DNA of 64,000 nucleotides from Carnobacterium inhibens subsp. inhibens DSM 13024 (lineage in GTDB: Bacteria > Bacillota > Bacilli > Lactobacillales > Carnobacteriaceae): assembly GCF_000746825.1 (NCBI RefSeq), contig NZ_JQIV01000005.1, positions 1 through 64,000 on the forward strand, given 5' to 3'. The translations under genes were made by a program, and so were the position numbers. Below, piece by piece: positions 10,319-19,021 of this stretch; position 1 is the first letter of the stretch, and each line of letters opens with the position of its first letter. Below the pieces are notes generated by a model. The model made no database searches, was not told the origin of the DNA, and worked only from the letters and a program-made list of their open reading frames with translations.

Positions 10319-10635
10319 AATTCCACCTCTTTAAAAAATTCCTTCTATTATATATGTAAATACATTTATTGAATTCTTTTAATACTGTTCCCTTTTATAT
10401 TATAGCATGAATGGAATTAAGTGTAATGGTATTTGGTAATGATTATGGGAACGTATTTTGGTAATGTTGAAAAAGTAGATTTTATAAGGATTTTTGGTGT
10501 TTTTATTTTTGTGCAAAAATCATTCCCAAAAACACTTGTATTTGGTAATCGGATTAATCACTTAGTTAGTCTCCTTTAAATACAACTACACACTAAAAAA
10601 ATTGAAACGTTCTTAAAATGCTTCTGAGAGGCATT
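10319..10635. promoter_or_regulatory. Intergenic region with repeated TATTTGGTAAT motifs (candidate res site)
   Basis: The motif TATTTGGTAAT occurs at 10430-10440 and 10539-10549, with a variant (TATTTTGGTAAT) at about 10454-10465, all in the same orientation upstream of the resolvase gene. Spaced subsites upstream of a serine resolvase are what a res region looks like. No binding data can be inferred. No gene is visible in this stretch. Confidence 0.45.
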
Positions 10636-10698
10636 AAAAATCAAAGAAATTGAAGAATAAAAGCCTAAAAAGCTTATTCTTCAATTTCTTTGATTTTT
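10636..10698 (-). terminator. 25-bp perfect inverted repeat at the 3' end of fic
   Basis: 10636-10660 is the exact reverse complement of 10674-10698, so the last codons and stop of the Fic gene are repeated inverted 13 nt downstream. Read on the minus strand this is a very strong stem-loop that ends in a T run, so it should terminate the fic transcript. Confidence 0.75.
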
Positions 10699-11399
10699 TC
10701 TTGATCCATATTTTTAAATGCAGTCATTCTTTTACTTTCTTTTTCTAAAATATTTGTAGCAAAAGATAAGAAAGAATTTACGTCTTGAGTTGCTAAAATT
10801 TCAACATACTGTGCTTTTGTATCCTTTTCAATAATTACAGGAGGAAACCCCTCCTGTAATAAAGAATAGTTCATCATCATTCGACCAGTTCGGCCATTCC
10901 CATCTGAGAATGGATGAATCCGTTCAAACCGAATATGAGTATCCAAAATAGCCGTTAATTTAGCTTCACTATTTTTAGATATGCTTAAACGATAATTTAA
11001 ATTATCAATTAATTGAGAGTCTAACAAGGGCGTTTCTGCTGGTGAAGCTGTTTGAAATTCAGCACCTAAAATCATATTTTCATTCTTTTTAAATTGACCT
11101 TTATCGTATTGCAAGCGATCTGTTAAATCAGCGTGTATCTCTTTAATAATTGTGATAGAAAGGGTCTCTTCATTTATTAAATGATTTATCATATGATCAA
11201 AAGCTTGCTTGTGATTCTCAATTTCATAAAATTCTCTAACTGTAGCGCCGGAACTAATTGGTAAAGTACCATTTACAATGATAGAAACGGTAGCAGGTAA
11301 AGAAATAGTATTCCCTTCAATTCCTGCCGAATGATGAGCTAATCGTACTAAAATATCTTCAAAGTAATCACTAGTTATGGATTTGAAAAATTTATTCAT
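10674..11399 (-). CDS. Fic-domain protein (AMPylation/nucleotidyl transfer) with N-terminal inhibitory helix
   Basis: 241 residues. The catalytic motif HPFSDGNGRTGR lies at about 162-173 and matches the canonical HPFx(D/E)GNGRxxR loop with His162. Near the N-terminus SAGIEGN (24-30) matches the (S/T)xxxE(G/N) inhibitory helix, so this looks like a self-restrained class II Fic enzyme needing no separate antitoxin. AGGAGG precedes the ATG. It lies between the resolvase and the partition genes; it might serve stabilisation or host modulation. The target is unknown. Confidence 0.92.
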   Translation of the reverse strand: MNKFFKSITSDYFEDILVRLAHHSAGIEGNTISLPATVSIIVNGTLPISSGATVREFYEIENHKQAFDHMINHLINEETLSITIIKEIHADLTDRLQYDKGQFKKNENMILGAEFQTASPAETPLLDSQLIDNLNYRLSISKNSEAKLTAILDTHIRFERIHPFSDGNGRTGRMMMNYSLLQEGFPPVIIEKDTKAQYVEILATQDVNSFLSFATNILEKESKRMTAFKNMDQEKIKEIEE

Positions 11400-11473
11400 T
11401 TTAAGACCTCCTAACCTCTAAAAATATTTGTTAGAATATGTTAACTTTATCCAATTTTTAAACGATTTAATAC

Positions 11474-11505
11474 GTCTACATGTAGACGCGTCTACAAATC
11501 TACTT
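11474..11505. repeat. Centromere-like GTCTAC/GTAGAC motif downstream of the partition gene
   Basis: GTCTACATGTAGAC is a perfect palindrome (11474-11487), followed by GTCTACAAATCTAC. The same words build the larger array at 12860-13075, so this is a second small cluster on the other side of the parA operon. Confidence 0.55.
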
Positions 11506-11868
11506 TATAGATTTTCTTTGGTAAACCTCTTGCAAAGTCTTAATTTCTCTTCTCTCATCTTGAGTTAAAGAAGCTTCGTAATTGTCTAACAATATTTCTA
11601 ATAATTCATTTACACTATTTAAACTAAATGAAGTAATAATTGCATTTAATCGATGTGAGGTATCTGCTGCACATCTAATAGTAGTCGTCTTTCCTTTTAC
11701 ACTTTTTTGAATAGGTTCTTTTCTTTGGTCAAATTTATCTTGCTGAGATTCATCGACTGTAAATAAGCTAGATCGGTTAAAAGCTTCTTTTGGTTTTACT
11801 TCTTCTTTTCGCTCAAGAAGGTTACGTTTACCTTTATTCTTATCTTTATTTAATAGACTGTCAGCCAT
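11500..11868 (-). CDS. Partition partner protein (RHH-type, PrgO/DUF5388-like)
   Basis: 122 residues. The first 65 are charged and probably disordered. Residues about 70-105 (TTTIRCAADTSHRLNAIITS and the helices after it) look like a strand followed by two helices, the ribbon-helix-helix layout of small ParB-type centromere binders. It lies directly downstream of parA on the same strand, the usual order for a ParA/small-ParB operon in enterococcal plasmids. The flanking GTCTAC repeats are its likely DNA target. Confidence 0.75.
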   Translation of the reverse strand: MADSLLNKDKNKGKRNLLERKEEVKPKEAFNRSSLFTVDESQQDKFDQRKEPIQKSVKGKTTTIRCAADTSHRLNAIITSFSLNSVNELLEILLDNYEASLTQDERREIKTLQEVYQRKSIK

Positions 11869-11937
11869 AATAGTCCTCGTCCTTTCTTGTAAATATGAGT
11901 ATTATTTTTTTAACACCTAAGATGATTTAATATTTCT

Positions 11938-12762
11938 TTAAGAATCAAACTCTTTTAAGCGATTGAGCATTTCTTCTGTAACTTTTTTATAAAGTGCCAT
12001 TACTCTTTTATCATGTATATCATATTTACTGTCTAAATCGGAATCAACTATACCTACAATATCATAACGTTTCAATCGTTCCATATTTTTCACTAAGTTT
12101 TTAAAGAGATTTTCTTCTCCAAATTTTTCTTTTGCTGTAGCAAGAGTGGCTTCATCTACCTTAGAATTATTTTTTAATAATACTGGTAGAACACCTAGAA
12201 TATCAAAATTTGCATCGTAGTTATCGACTAATTCTTGTAAATAACCAACATAAGCTTCAGCCCCTACTAAAGAACGTTCTTGAGTTTGTAACACAATAAT
12301 TGTATAGTCTGATGCTAATAGTGCTGAATCTGTATAAGTGCTTAAAGTAGGTGGAACGTCTATCAAAATAAAATCATAATCATCTTTAATCTTTTCTATC
12401 AACCCTTTTAGAAAAGTTACCCTCTTTAACTGGCTATTTGGAAATTTCTTTTCTAAAAATAAAGGAAAAGATGTAAAATCAGCAAAGCTAGGAAGCAAAT
12501 ATAGATTGTCTTTTATTTCTATTATAATGTCAGCTAAATCCTCATCTGCTATAGCAGACATTAATGTCTTATCGAAAGTAACAATATCATTCGTTATTCT
12601 TTGTTTAGTATGTAAATACAAGGAAGTTGCATTTGCTTGAGGATCTAAATCAGCTAACAATGTCTTGTACCCTAATTTAGATAACATGTAAGCCATCATT
12701 GCACTATTAGTGGTCTTTCCTGTACCACCTTTAAAATTCCCATATGTTATTACCTTAGCCAT
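11938..12762 (-). CDS. parA: ParA-family partition ATPase
   Basis: 274 residues. A deviant Walker A box KGGTGKTT is at 11-18 and is followed by LLADLDPQANAT and FILIDVPPTLS, the diagnostic ParA/MinD motifs. There is no N-terminal DNA-binding extension, so it is a short type Ib ParA. GAGGG precedes the ATG. It would move plasmid copies with the small partner encoded downstream and the repeat array just upstream. Confidence 0.95.
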   Translation of the reverse strand: MAKVITYGNFKGGTGKTTNSAMMAYMLSKLGYKTLLADLDPQANATSLYLHTKQRITNDIVTFDKTLMSAIADEDLADIIIEIKDNLYLLPSFADFTSFPLFLEKKFPNSQLKRVTFLKGLIEKIKDDYDFILIDVPPTLSTYTDSALLASDYTIIVLQTQERSLVGAEAYVGYLQELVDNYDANFDILGVLPVLLKNNSKVDEATLATAKEKFGEENLFKNLVKNMERLKRYDIVGIVDSDLDSKYDIHDKRVMALYKKVTEEMLNRLKEFDS

Positions 12763-12859
12763 ATTATCCCTCTTTTCTGTGTTGTCTACAAATCTACATA
12801 ATGTATTATACTGTTAATATACCATGCTATATCAAGATGTCAAACGTTATCAAAAAAAC

Positions 12860-13075
12860 ACGTCTACAAATCTACATGTAGACACATCTACAAATCTACA
12901 AATCTACAAGTAGACGTGTCTACAAATCTACAAATCTACAAGTAGACGTATCTACACTGATAAATGGCGATATATTAATGATTTGAAGAGACAAGTAGAC
13001 GTATCTACAAATCTACAAATCTACAAGTAGACGTGTCTACAAATCTACAAATCTACAAGTAGACGTGTCTACTTG
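12860..13075. repeat. Centromere-like array of GTCTACAAATCTAC / GTAGAC repeats
   Basis: The words GTCTACAAATCTAC and AAGTAGAC(G/A)TGTCTAC recur many times in two blocks (about 12860-12956 and 12992-13075) separated by a short unique spacer. Units are about 32 bp and each contains an inverted GTAGAC/GTCTAC pair. It lies immediately upstream of parA. This is the pattern expected of a parS/parC centromere recognised by an RHH protein, and it may also repress the par operon. Confidence 0.75.
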
Positions 13076-13168
13076 TAATGTAGGTTTTGCTTGAAAAATA
13101 AGGTTTTACAAAAAAAAAATAGTGTAGTAAATTTAGGTTAATTCAAAAATAACACTAAAATTAAATAG

Positions 13169-13201
13169 AAAAAAAGCCCCGTAGACGGCAATCTACGAGA
13201 C
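13169..13201 (-). terminator. Minus-strand intrinsic terminator ending the structured RNA
   Basis: On the minus strand GTCTCGTAGA pairs with TCTACGGGGC (10 bp, two G-U pairs, 6-nt loop) and seven T residues follow directly. On the plus strand the G-U pairs become A-C mismatches, so the signal is directional. Confidence 0.85.
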
Positions 13202-13227
13202 AACTAAATTCATTATTTTGTATTGCT

Positions 13228-13256
13228 ATTATACCAACTATTTAAACTGTTGGCAA
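13228..13256 (-). promoter_or_regulatory. Sigma-A-type promoter inside the structured RNA tail
   Basis: On the minus strand TTGCCA (13251-13256) and TATAAT (13228-13233) are separated by exactly 17 nt. A transcript from here would be only about 50 nt before the terminator at 13169-13201. It may also be a chance match inside a hairpin. Confidence 0.4.
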
Positions 13257-13827
13257 TTAGTATTGGCTTTTTTACCAACACAGGAGCCAAGCTGTGTGCG
13301 TGACAGCATTTAAGTAGACAGGTTAAGCATACGCCGCTGCAATAAGGAATGCTAGGAACAATCAAATAGGGTCGCTATATCCTCTATTGTTCTGAATGGT
13401 GACCACGACCGATTTGAACTGGTGGGGGCGGTAATCCAGGTCTGATTTAGACTGGTAGCTTAAAACAATACTCTTAGGGTGGATTTTAAGAGTGTTTTAA
13501 GCGTGTTGAGACAACAACACCGACGATATAGCATGTGAAACAGGCTCCGACTCGATCCGAGGCTAGAACATACATAATAGACACATTCGTACTCTAGTTA
13601 AGCTTAAATCTATTTTGGGCTTTGCTAGGGTACAACTATGCTCATCTCACCAATTTCTCTCACCTCGGCTAGCAAATGAGAAACCTTAGGTCAACTCTTT
13701 ATTTTTATAGTTGACTGTAATAACAACCTTTAGAGTAAATATTTTAATATTAAGATATCAAAAATTAGAAACTTTCTGAATTAATAAGATACTAGTGGTT
13801 GAAAAAAATATGAAGGTGGGTAGGTAA

Positions 13828-16800
13828 ATGGTAAATGAAAATAAATTGAATGATGCTGAAGTAGATTTACATAGTCAGAAAGAAAATGATCAAAATCCAA
13901 CTTTAAAATCATTATCTCCTAAAAATAATATGGATATAAAATACTACAAAAAATTCTTAGATGATATATTTAAACTTGAGGACGTTTTTAATGTTGGAGT
14001 GACTGGTCCATATGGTTCAGGTAAAAGTAGTACTATTGAAAGTTATAAAAAGAAGAATCCGGATAAAAGATTTATTCATATTTCTTTAGGAAAATATGAT
14101 TCTGATTACAATAATTTGGAAGATGAACTCAGTAAACAAGAGATAATAAGAAGTACGAAAGAAATCGAAGGAAAAATTATAAATCAATTATTACACCAAG
14201 TTGAATCAAAGCGAGTACCTCAGGCATTTGCAAAAGTTAAAAAGAATAATTCTAACGGAACAATATTAAAGTGGAGTTTTTTAATACCAATTATTCTCAT
14301 TTTAATAGCGTATATAACAATGTATAATTCGTGGGTTGATTTTGTAACTACCAATGCATTGTTTCTTAATCAACCTATTATTATAAATCCTATGACTAGA
14401 GTATTAGCAGCTATGATACTTTTAGTATTTGTTGGTTTCTTAACCTACAAATTTGGAGAAGCACAAATCAATAGAACTATAGTTAGAAAAATTTCCTTTC
14501 GTGGGAATGAAATTGAATTATTCAAAAATGATAAAAATTCGTTTTTTGATGAACATTTAAATGAAGTGGTTTATCTATTTGAGAATAGTGGGGCTGATGT
14601 TATTGTTTTCGAGGATTTAGACAGATATAACAATCCGGATGTCTTTAGAAAACTGAGGGAACTGAACCATTTAATCAATAGAAGATTCTCAGAGAATTTA
14701 GCAAAACAAGAATCAAAAAAGAAATTAGTCTTTCTATACTTAATAAAAGACGATATCTTTGTATCTAAAGATAGAGCAAAATTTTTTGATTTAATCATAC
14801 CAATTGTGCCTGTAGTTACTTCTACTAATTCTTACAATAAAATATTAGATATCTTTAAATATGAGATACTAGAAGAAAATGATAATAATAATACGATTAG
14901 TAAGAATGATAAACTTAGTAAAAGCTTTTTAAGAAAAATCTCGCTTTATATAGATGATATGCGATTGATAATGAATATCTATAATGAATATAAAATATAT
15001 AATGATACTATTAATACTGCGGATTTAAGTGCGGACAAACTATTAGCTATAATAACCTATAAAAATGTATTTCCTCGTGATTTCTCTCATCTTCAATATG
15101 GAAAAGGTTTTTTGTATATGTTAATTAATAAAAAAGATGCTTTACTGTCTCTAAAAAAAAATGAAATTAATTCGAAAATTGAGATCTTAAAAGAAAGAGT
15201 GACAGAGTTAGAAAAGGAAAAGGTCACTTCGATAGAAGACTTACAAATGATTTATCTGAAAACTGATAATATTTTAACTGATAACAAACCAGAATCAGAG
15301 TTTAATTCGAGATCAGAGTATATAAAAGAAGTTTTAAAAGGAAAGAATCTTTCGAAAAAGATTTATGTTAAAGATCATTCTTATAATAGATTTAATGAAA
15401 ATATAAATTCTATTACGTTGGATAAAATTTTAGAGGAATTAGATAAGGATGAGGAATATTTAAATAGAAAAGAGAAATTCGAAGAAAAAAATAATGGAGA
15501 ACTGGATAATTTATGTAACTCTATAAAAAAACTAAATTTAGAACAAAATCAAGTTATGATAACTCCAATTTCAGAGTTATTTAATGAAAGTATATTTCAA
15601 GAAAAACTAAATTCTAAAGAATATAAGGATATCAAAAATAACGAGTATTATCAGCTTTTAAGTTTTCTTTTGAGAGAAAGTTTTATTGACGAAACTTACA
15701 ATAATTATATGAATTATTTCTATAACAATGATTTAAGGAAAGAAGATACTATTTTCTTGAGAGAATTATATGTAGGAAATAGTATGTTACCTAGCTATAA
15801 GCTAAGTAACATACTATCCATAATAGATATTCTTGAACAAAAAGATTATGCTCGAAAGGGTATTTTGAATAACAATCTTTTTGAATATTTATTGGATAAT
15901 AAATCGATAGAAGAGTTGAAGAGTATGATATTCGTAGCTTCTCAAGAGAATAATATCAATTTCATCTTAGATTTATATGCTAATTTGAAAAATAGCAATA
16001 AATTTGAAGAACAAAGTACAATTAAATTGTGGATTGAAGCTTTATGTATGGCGTGGACCGACTTTTTTTCAAAAATGATTCAACATTTAAAAGATACTGA
16101 GCCAGAGAATATAACTTCTCAACAATTATTGATATTTGATGCTTTATGTTATTTGGATACAGAACAATTACATGTTCAAAATCGGGATAAGCAATTAACT
16201 CTTTATCTTGCAGAGAATAGTAAAATATTAAGATACGTAAATAAAGATAACTGGAATAATATAAAAATAAAACTCACTCAAAATATCGAAAGGTTACAAA
16301 CTGAATTTTTGAGCTTTGATAGACTTGACTTATATTACGGAATAGTTGACACAATTATAGATAAAAATTTTTATAAATTAAATTATCAAAATATTGAAGA
16401 AATTGCGATATATAAAGATATAATTAGCGAAAATTCTGATCTTAAAAGTTTTAAAGAAAAAAACTTAACTTATATTATGAAGTCGGATGTTGAGGCTTTA
16501 AAAAGTAGGATATCTGAAAACATTAATATTTATCTAGAACTATACTTGAAATTTTCCAATGGGATTATTTATGATTCCAGTAAAATTATGCTTCAAGTCT
16601 TAAATGATGATAATGTCGAAGATAAAGTATCCTATCTAGAAGCAACTAACCATAAAATAGATAATATCGACGATATTATTGATCGAAGTCTATGGATTAG
16701 TTTATTGGAAAGTGACAGCATACAAGTAAATATTTGGAATATCCTAAGATATTATATTCATTCCAGCAAAAATTGGGAACCAGAGTTAATGGATTTTGTA

Positions 16801-17685
16801 AATCGTTCTCAGCAAAGAATCAAAGTCAGTTTTGATGAAGTTATGGAAATGTTTGAACCAATGAATTTTTTTGGTAATACAGTTAAATTGAATGGGCTAA
16901 ATGATGATCAGTACGAAGAGATAATAGGTAAGAGTGGTTATAAGTTGGAAGATCTCAAACTAGTGCCCACTACACTCGGTAACAATAAAATACAGATACT
17001 CATTGATAACTTGGTAATTCAAATGAGTAATGCTAATTTAAACTATCTTAGAACACATTATCCTGATCTGTCTGTTTATTTTGCAATTCAATATTTCGAA
17101 GAGTATGTAAATTTAATCAATAATAACTTTAGTGAAAAAGAAGTAATAGATTTATTGATCTCAAAAATTGGAACAAGCAAAAAAGAAGAACTTTTGTCTA
17201 AAATAGATACCACTAAAAAGATAAGTATTGAAAACTTTGAGCCTACTTCTGATATTCTTTTTAATATAGTAGATAAGCATTTAAAAGGAACTGAAATTTC
17301 AGTTTTATTACAAAAATATTCTGAATATAGCCTAAAGATACAAAAAAAAATAATCGAAATTTCTAAAATAAATATAGAATTAATGAAATCCAATGATTGT
17401 GATAAAAAATTAGTTATGGAAGTTTTGAAATCAGATTTAGACGTAATAATTAAACAACAGCTATTTAAAACAAAAATTTCCATGATGAACTATGACGATA
17501 TACTATTATTGATTTCGGTAATCAATCTTTCAGAAAGTTATAGAGAATTAGGAGAAGGAAGATGGCCGAAATTTAAAAAAACAGAAATAAACGTTGTTAT
17601 CATAGATCATCTTGAAAAAACAGGAGTAATATCGTCACAGAGCTTAGAAGATGGACTTATTATTGCTAGAGGGAGAAAAAAATAA
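13828..17685 (+). CDS. YobI-like / KAP-type membrane P-loop NTPase
   Basis: 1285 residues. Walker A GPYGSGKSS is at 60-68 and an extended Walker B VIVFEDLDRY near 255. Two membrane helices (about 148-170 and 190-207) lie between the motifs, as in KAP-family NTPases. The remaining 800 residues are helical, leucine- and asparagine-rich repeats without a known motif. Large NTPases of this build (Bacillus YobI relatives) are often found in mobile DNA, and several KAP-type proteins are suspected phage-defence factors. It stands alone with its own terminator and is very AT-rich. The function is unproven. Confidence 0.8.
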   Translation: MVNENKLNDAEVDLHSQKENDQNPTLKSLSPKNNMDIKYYKKFLDDIFKLEDVFNVGVTGPYGSGKSSTIESYKKKNPDKRFIHISLGKYDSDYNNLEDELSKQEIIRSTKEIEGKIINQLLHQVESKRVPQAFAKVKKNNSNGTILKWSFLIPIILILIAYITMYNSWVDFVTTNALFLNQPIIINPMTRVLAAMILLVFVGFLTYKFGEAQINRTIVRKISFRGNEIELFKNDKNSFFDEHLNEVVYLFENSGADVIVFEDLDRYNNPDVFRKLRELNHLINRRFSENLAKQESKKKLVFLYLIKDDIFVSKDRAKFFDLIIPIVPVVTSTNSYNKILDIFKYEILEENDNNNTISKNDKLSKSFLRKISLYIDDMRLIMNIYNEYKIYNDTINTADLSADKLLAIITYKNVFPRDFSHLQYGKGFLYMLINKKDALLSLKKNEINSKIEILKERVTELEKEKVTSIEDLQMIYLKTDNILTDNKPESEFNSRSEYIKEVLKGKNLSKKIYVKDHSYNRFNENINSITLDKILEELDKDEEYLNRKEKFEEKNNGELDNLCNSIKKLNLEQNQVMITPISELFNESIFQEKLNSKEYKDIKNNEYYQLLSFLLRESFIDETYNNYMNYFYNNDLRKEDTIFLRELYVGNSMLPSYKLSNILSIIDILEQKDYARKGILNNNLFEYLLDNKSIEELKSMIFVASQENNINFILDLYANLKNSNKFEEQSTIKLWIEALCMAWTDFFSKMIQHLKDTEPENITSQQLLIFDALCYLDTEQLHVQNRDKQLTLYLAENSKILRYVNKDNWNNIKIKLTQNIERLQTEFLSFDRLDLYYGIVDTIIDKNFYKLNYQNIEEIAIYKDIISENSDLKSFKEKNLTYIMKSDVEALKSRISENINIYLELYLKFSNGIIYDSSKIMLQVLNDDNVEDKVSYLEATNHKIDNIDDIIDRSLWISLLESDSIQVNIWNILRYYIHSSKNWEPELMDFVNRSQQRIKVSFDEVMEMFEPMNFFGNTVKLNGLNDDQYEEIIGKSGYKLEDLKLVPTTLGNNKIQILIDNLVIQMSNANLNYLRTHYPDLSVYFAIQYFEEYVNLINNNFSEKEVIDLLISKIGTSKKEELLSKIDTTKKISIENFEPTSDILFNIVDKHLKGTEISVLLQKYSEYSLKIQKKIIEISKINIELMKSNDCDKKLVMEVLKSDLDVIIKQQLFKTKISMMNYDDILLLISVINLSESYRELGEGRWPKFKKTEINVVIIDHLEKTGVISSQSLEDGLIIARGRKK

Positions 17686-17747
17686 AATAGACCCTATAGA
17701 GGACACCTTTTTTAGTGTCCATTCTATGGGGTCTATTTTATTTTTTC
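17682..17747. terminator. Strong bidirectional terminator
   Basis: AATAGACCC...GGACAC / GTGTCC...GGGTCTATT form a long stem with T runs on both strands, directly after the NTPase stop codon. Confidence 0.9.
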
Positions 17748-17861
17748 GATAGGTCTTTTTTAGTTCTAAAAATATAAGTTAAAAATAAGTTTTATAGTTT
17801 ATGTGATTTTTGTATCAGTAATAATATTTTATGTGTAGTAAGAAAAACTTACTATACGAAT

Positions 17862-18029
17862 TTATTTACAACCTCTTTTTTCACAAGTAACTGGTTGTGA
17901 TGTTGATTCCCAATCTTGAGGATTATCATTAATTTGTGCGCCACATCCTGTATAATTACCTTCTTTAACATGGACCTTACCATTTTCAGACTTTTTAGTA
18001 TCATTACCGACATATTTAATTTTTGCCAT
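17862..18029 (-). CDS. 55-residue cysteine-containing protein
   Basis: The frame starts at ATG 18029 behind a perfect AAGGAGGA site and ends at TAA 17862. The protein begins MAKIKYVGNDTKKSENGK, has a Gly/Asn-rich middle (EGNYTGCGAQINDNP) and ends CEKRGCK. Cysteines at 29, 49 and 54 could bind a metal. It is small, soluble and of unknown function. It lies just outside the left end of the cassette array, convergent with the NTPase gene. Confidence 0.7.
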   Translation of the reverse strand: MAKIKYVGNDTKKSENGKVHVKEGNYTGCGAQINDNPQDWESTSQPVTCEKRGCK

Positions 18030-18330
18030 TAAAATTCCTCCTTAGATAACTGTAAAATTTTATTATTAACTTATATATATGTAAGCGTATACTTATCGCT
18101 AGTCTAATACAAGGTCTAAATTGATTGTCTCTGGTCTAATATTAATAAAAATATAAAATAGTTTATAGCGCGTAGTTGTTTTTTTAGCCGAAATAAAATT
18201 TAACTGGATATATATATTTATTTTGAACCCTGATAAATAAAAGTTTAAAAAAGAATCCTGTCTCAATTTTTGTAGACGAGATTCTTCATATGTTAGTGAA
18301 TTCTATATCTTATATTACTAAAGACTTCGA
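18030..18330. other. Non-coding stretch left of the cassette array
   Basis: No gene seen. It contains an imperfect hairpin AAGAATC...GATTCTT with inner GTCT/AGAC (about 18252-18290) that could end transcripts from either side. The first array repeat begins directly after it. Confidence 0.4.
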
Positions 18331-18356
18331 TACATTAAATTGCTTAAATTCATGTA
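18331..18356 (+). repeat. Cassette site 1 (left end of array)
   Basis: TACATTA - 12 nt - TCATGTA, with inner AAATTGCTTAAA. One mismatch in the left arm. It lacks the usual downstream GAACC hairpin, fitting an array end. Confidence 0.75.
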
Positions 18357-18412
18357 TGCATATCCCATTCCACTCAAGCTTTCAGATTGATGGTAGGGGG
18401 TGTCACAATAAT

Positions 18413-18886
18413 TTACAGATTAAAGTGATCTTCAATGTAACTCCTTAAATAATTATTATACATCGAACCCCAAATTGGAGTACCTTCGTAATAATATAAT
18501 TTACTGCGACTTACATCATAAATAATCGGCGTTTCAAATAAAGAAAAATGTTTTTTAGGTCTAGAAGTAACAAATTCTATTGCTTCATCTGTCACAAACT
18601 CAGATACCAATACATTAAAAGAAACTACTCCATTTTGGAGACCACGTGGTAAACCTTTGTGTTTTTTTGAAGCATATTTTGTACAAACAGATGAATAATT
18701 TTCAATAGTATCTATATCAATTTTATCAATATAATGAATAAATGAAAATATCTTTAGTTTTGTTGCTACCCATTGAATTTTAAATTTTTCTTCGTAGGAT
18801 ACTGTTACTAGAGATTCGCCAATTTTAATTTCTTCCATATTAGAAAATCGCTCTGAAATGCTATTTAAATAGTCATTATAATCCAT
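18413..18886 (-). CDS. Cassette gene: 157-residue hypothetical protein
   Basis: Not recognised. I place the start at ATG 18886 (MDYNDYLNSISERF), which has AGGAGG 8 nt upstream; a longer frame to 18922 has no ribosome site. Mixed alpha/beta composition with aromatic-rich C-terminus (IWGSMYNNYLRSYIEDHF) and no signal peptide or membrane helix. Size and acidic charge would fit an immunity or antitoxin-type protein, but nothing proves this. It is the only gene between sites 1 and 2 and reads against the array direction. Confidence 0.6.
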   Translation of the reverse strand: MDYNDYLNSISERFSNMEEIKIGESLVTVSYEEKFKIQWVATKLKIFSFIHYIDKIDIDTIENYSSVCTKYASKKHKGLPRGLQNGVVSFNVLVSEFVTDEAIEFVTSRPKKHFSLFETPIIYDVSRSKLYYYEGTPIWGSMYNNYLRSYIEDHFNL

Positions 18887-18995
18887 TTTACATCCTCCTA
18901 GTTTATATCTTTTCAGCGCCAATATACTTAAATTTACTATATATTAAATTTAATTTTTTTAAACCCCTGATAAAGTATACTTAAAAAAAGAGTAG

Positions 18996-19021
18996 TACAT
19001 GAAATTACATAGAAATATGTA
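18996..19021 (+). repeat. Cassette site 2
   Basis: TACATGA - 12 nt - ATATGTA, followed by TCTAGAACCTTGTTAATAC and AGGGTT plus a T run (terminator-like hairpin, to about 19053). Confidence 0.8.

Larger units (their letters stand above)
13165..13720 (-). ncRNA. Candidate large ornate structured RNA (ROOL/GOLLD-like)
   Basis: About 550 nt without a gene, clearly GC-richer than its surroundings and full of stems: 13278-13297 (ACACAG/CTGTGT), 13458-13502 (GCTTAAAAC with ACTCTTA inside), 13436-13455, 13504-13521 (GTGTTG/CAACAC) and a long-range pair TTTGCTAG/CTAGCAAA (13621-13628 with 13669-13676). The minus strand is favoured because a near-perfect terminator ends it at 13169-13201 and because GTTCAAATC (13411-13419), a tRNA-type T-loop word, reads on that strand. 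Size and setting (Lactobacillales plasmid) fit ROOL RNAs. Class membership is inference; I did not compare it to a covariance model. Confidence 0.55.

Noticed and set aside
12860..13075. CRISPR-like regular repeats
   Set aside because: Units are contiguous variants of GTCTAC/GTAGAC without unique spacers of constant length and without cas genes; they fit a partition centromere.
13395..13460. A tRNA gene on the minus strand (GTTCAAATC and nearby hairpin)
   Set aside because: Neither the T-stem nor the acceptor stem pairs properly and no 7-bp acceptor partner exists; it is better read as a T-loop inside a larger RNA.
13270..13720. Plus-strand orientation of the structured RNA
   Set aside because: Most stems are symmetric, but no T-run terminator exists at the right end, whereas the left end is a perfect minus-strand terminator.
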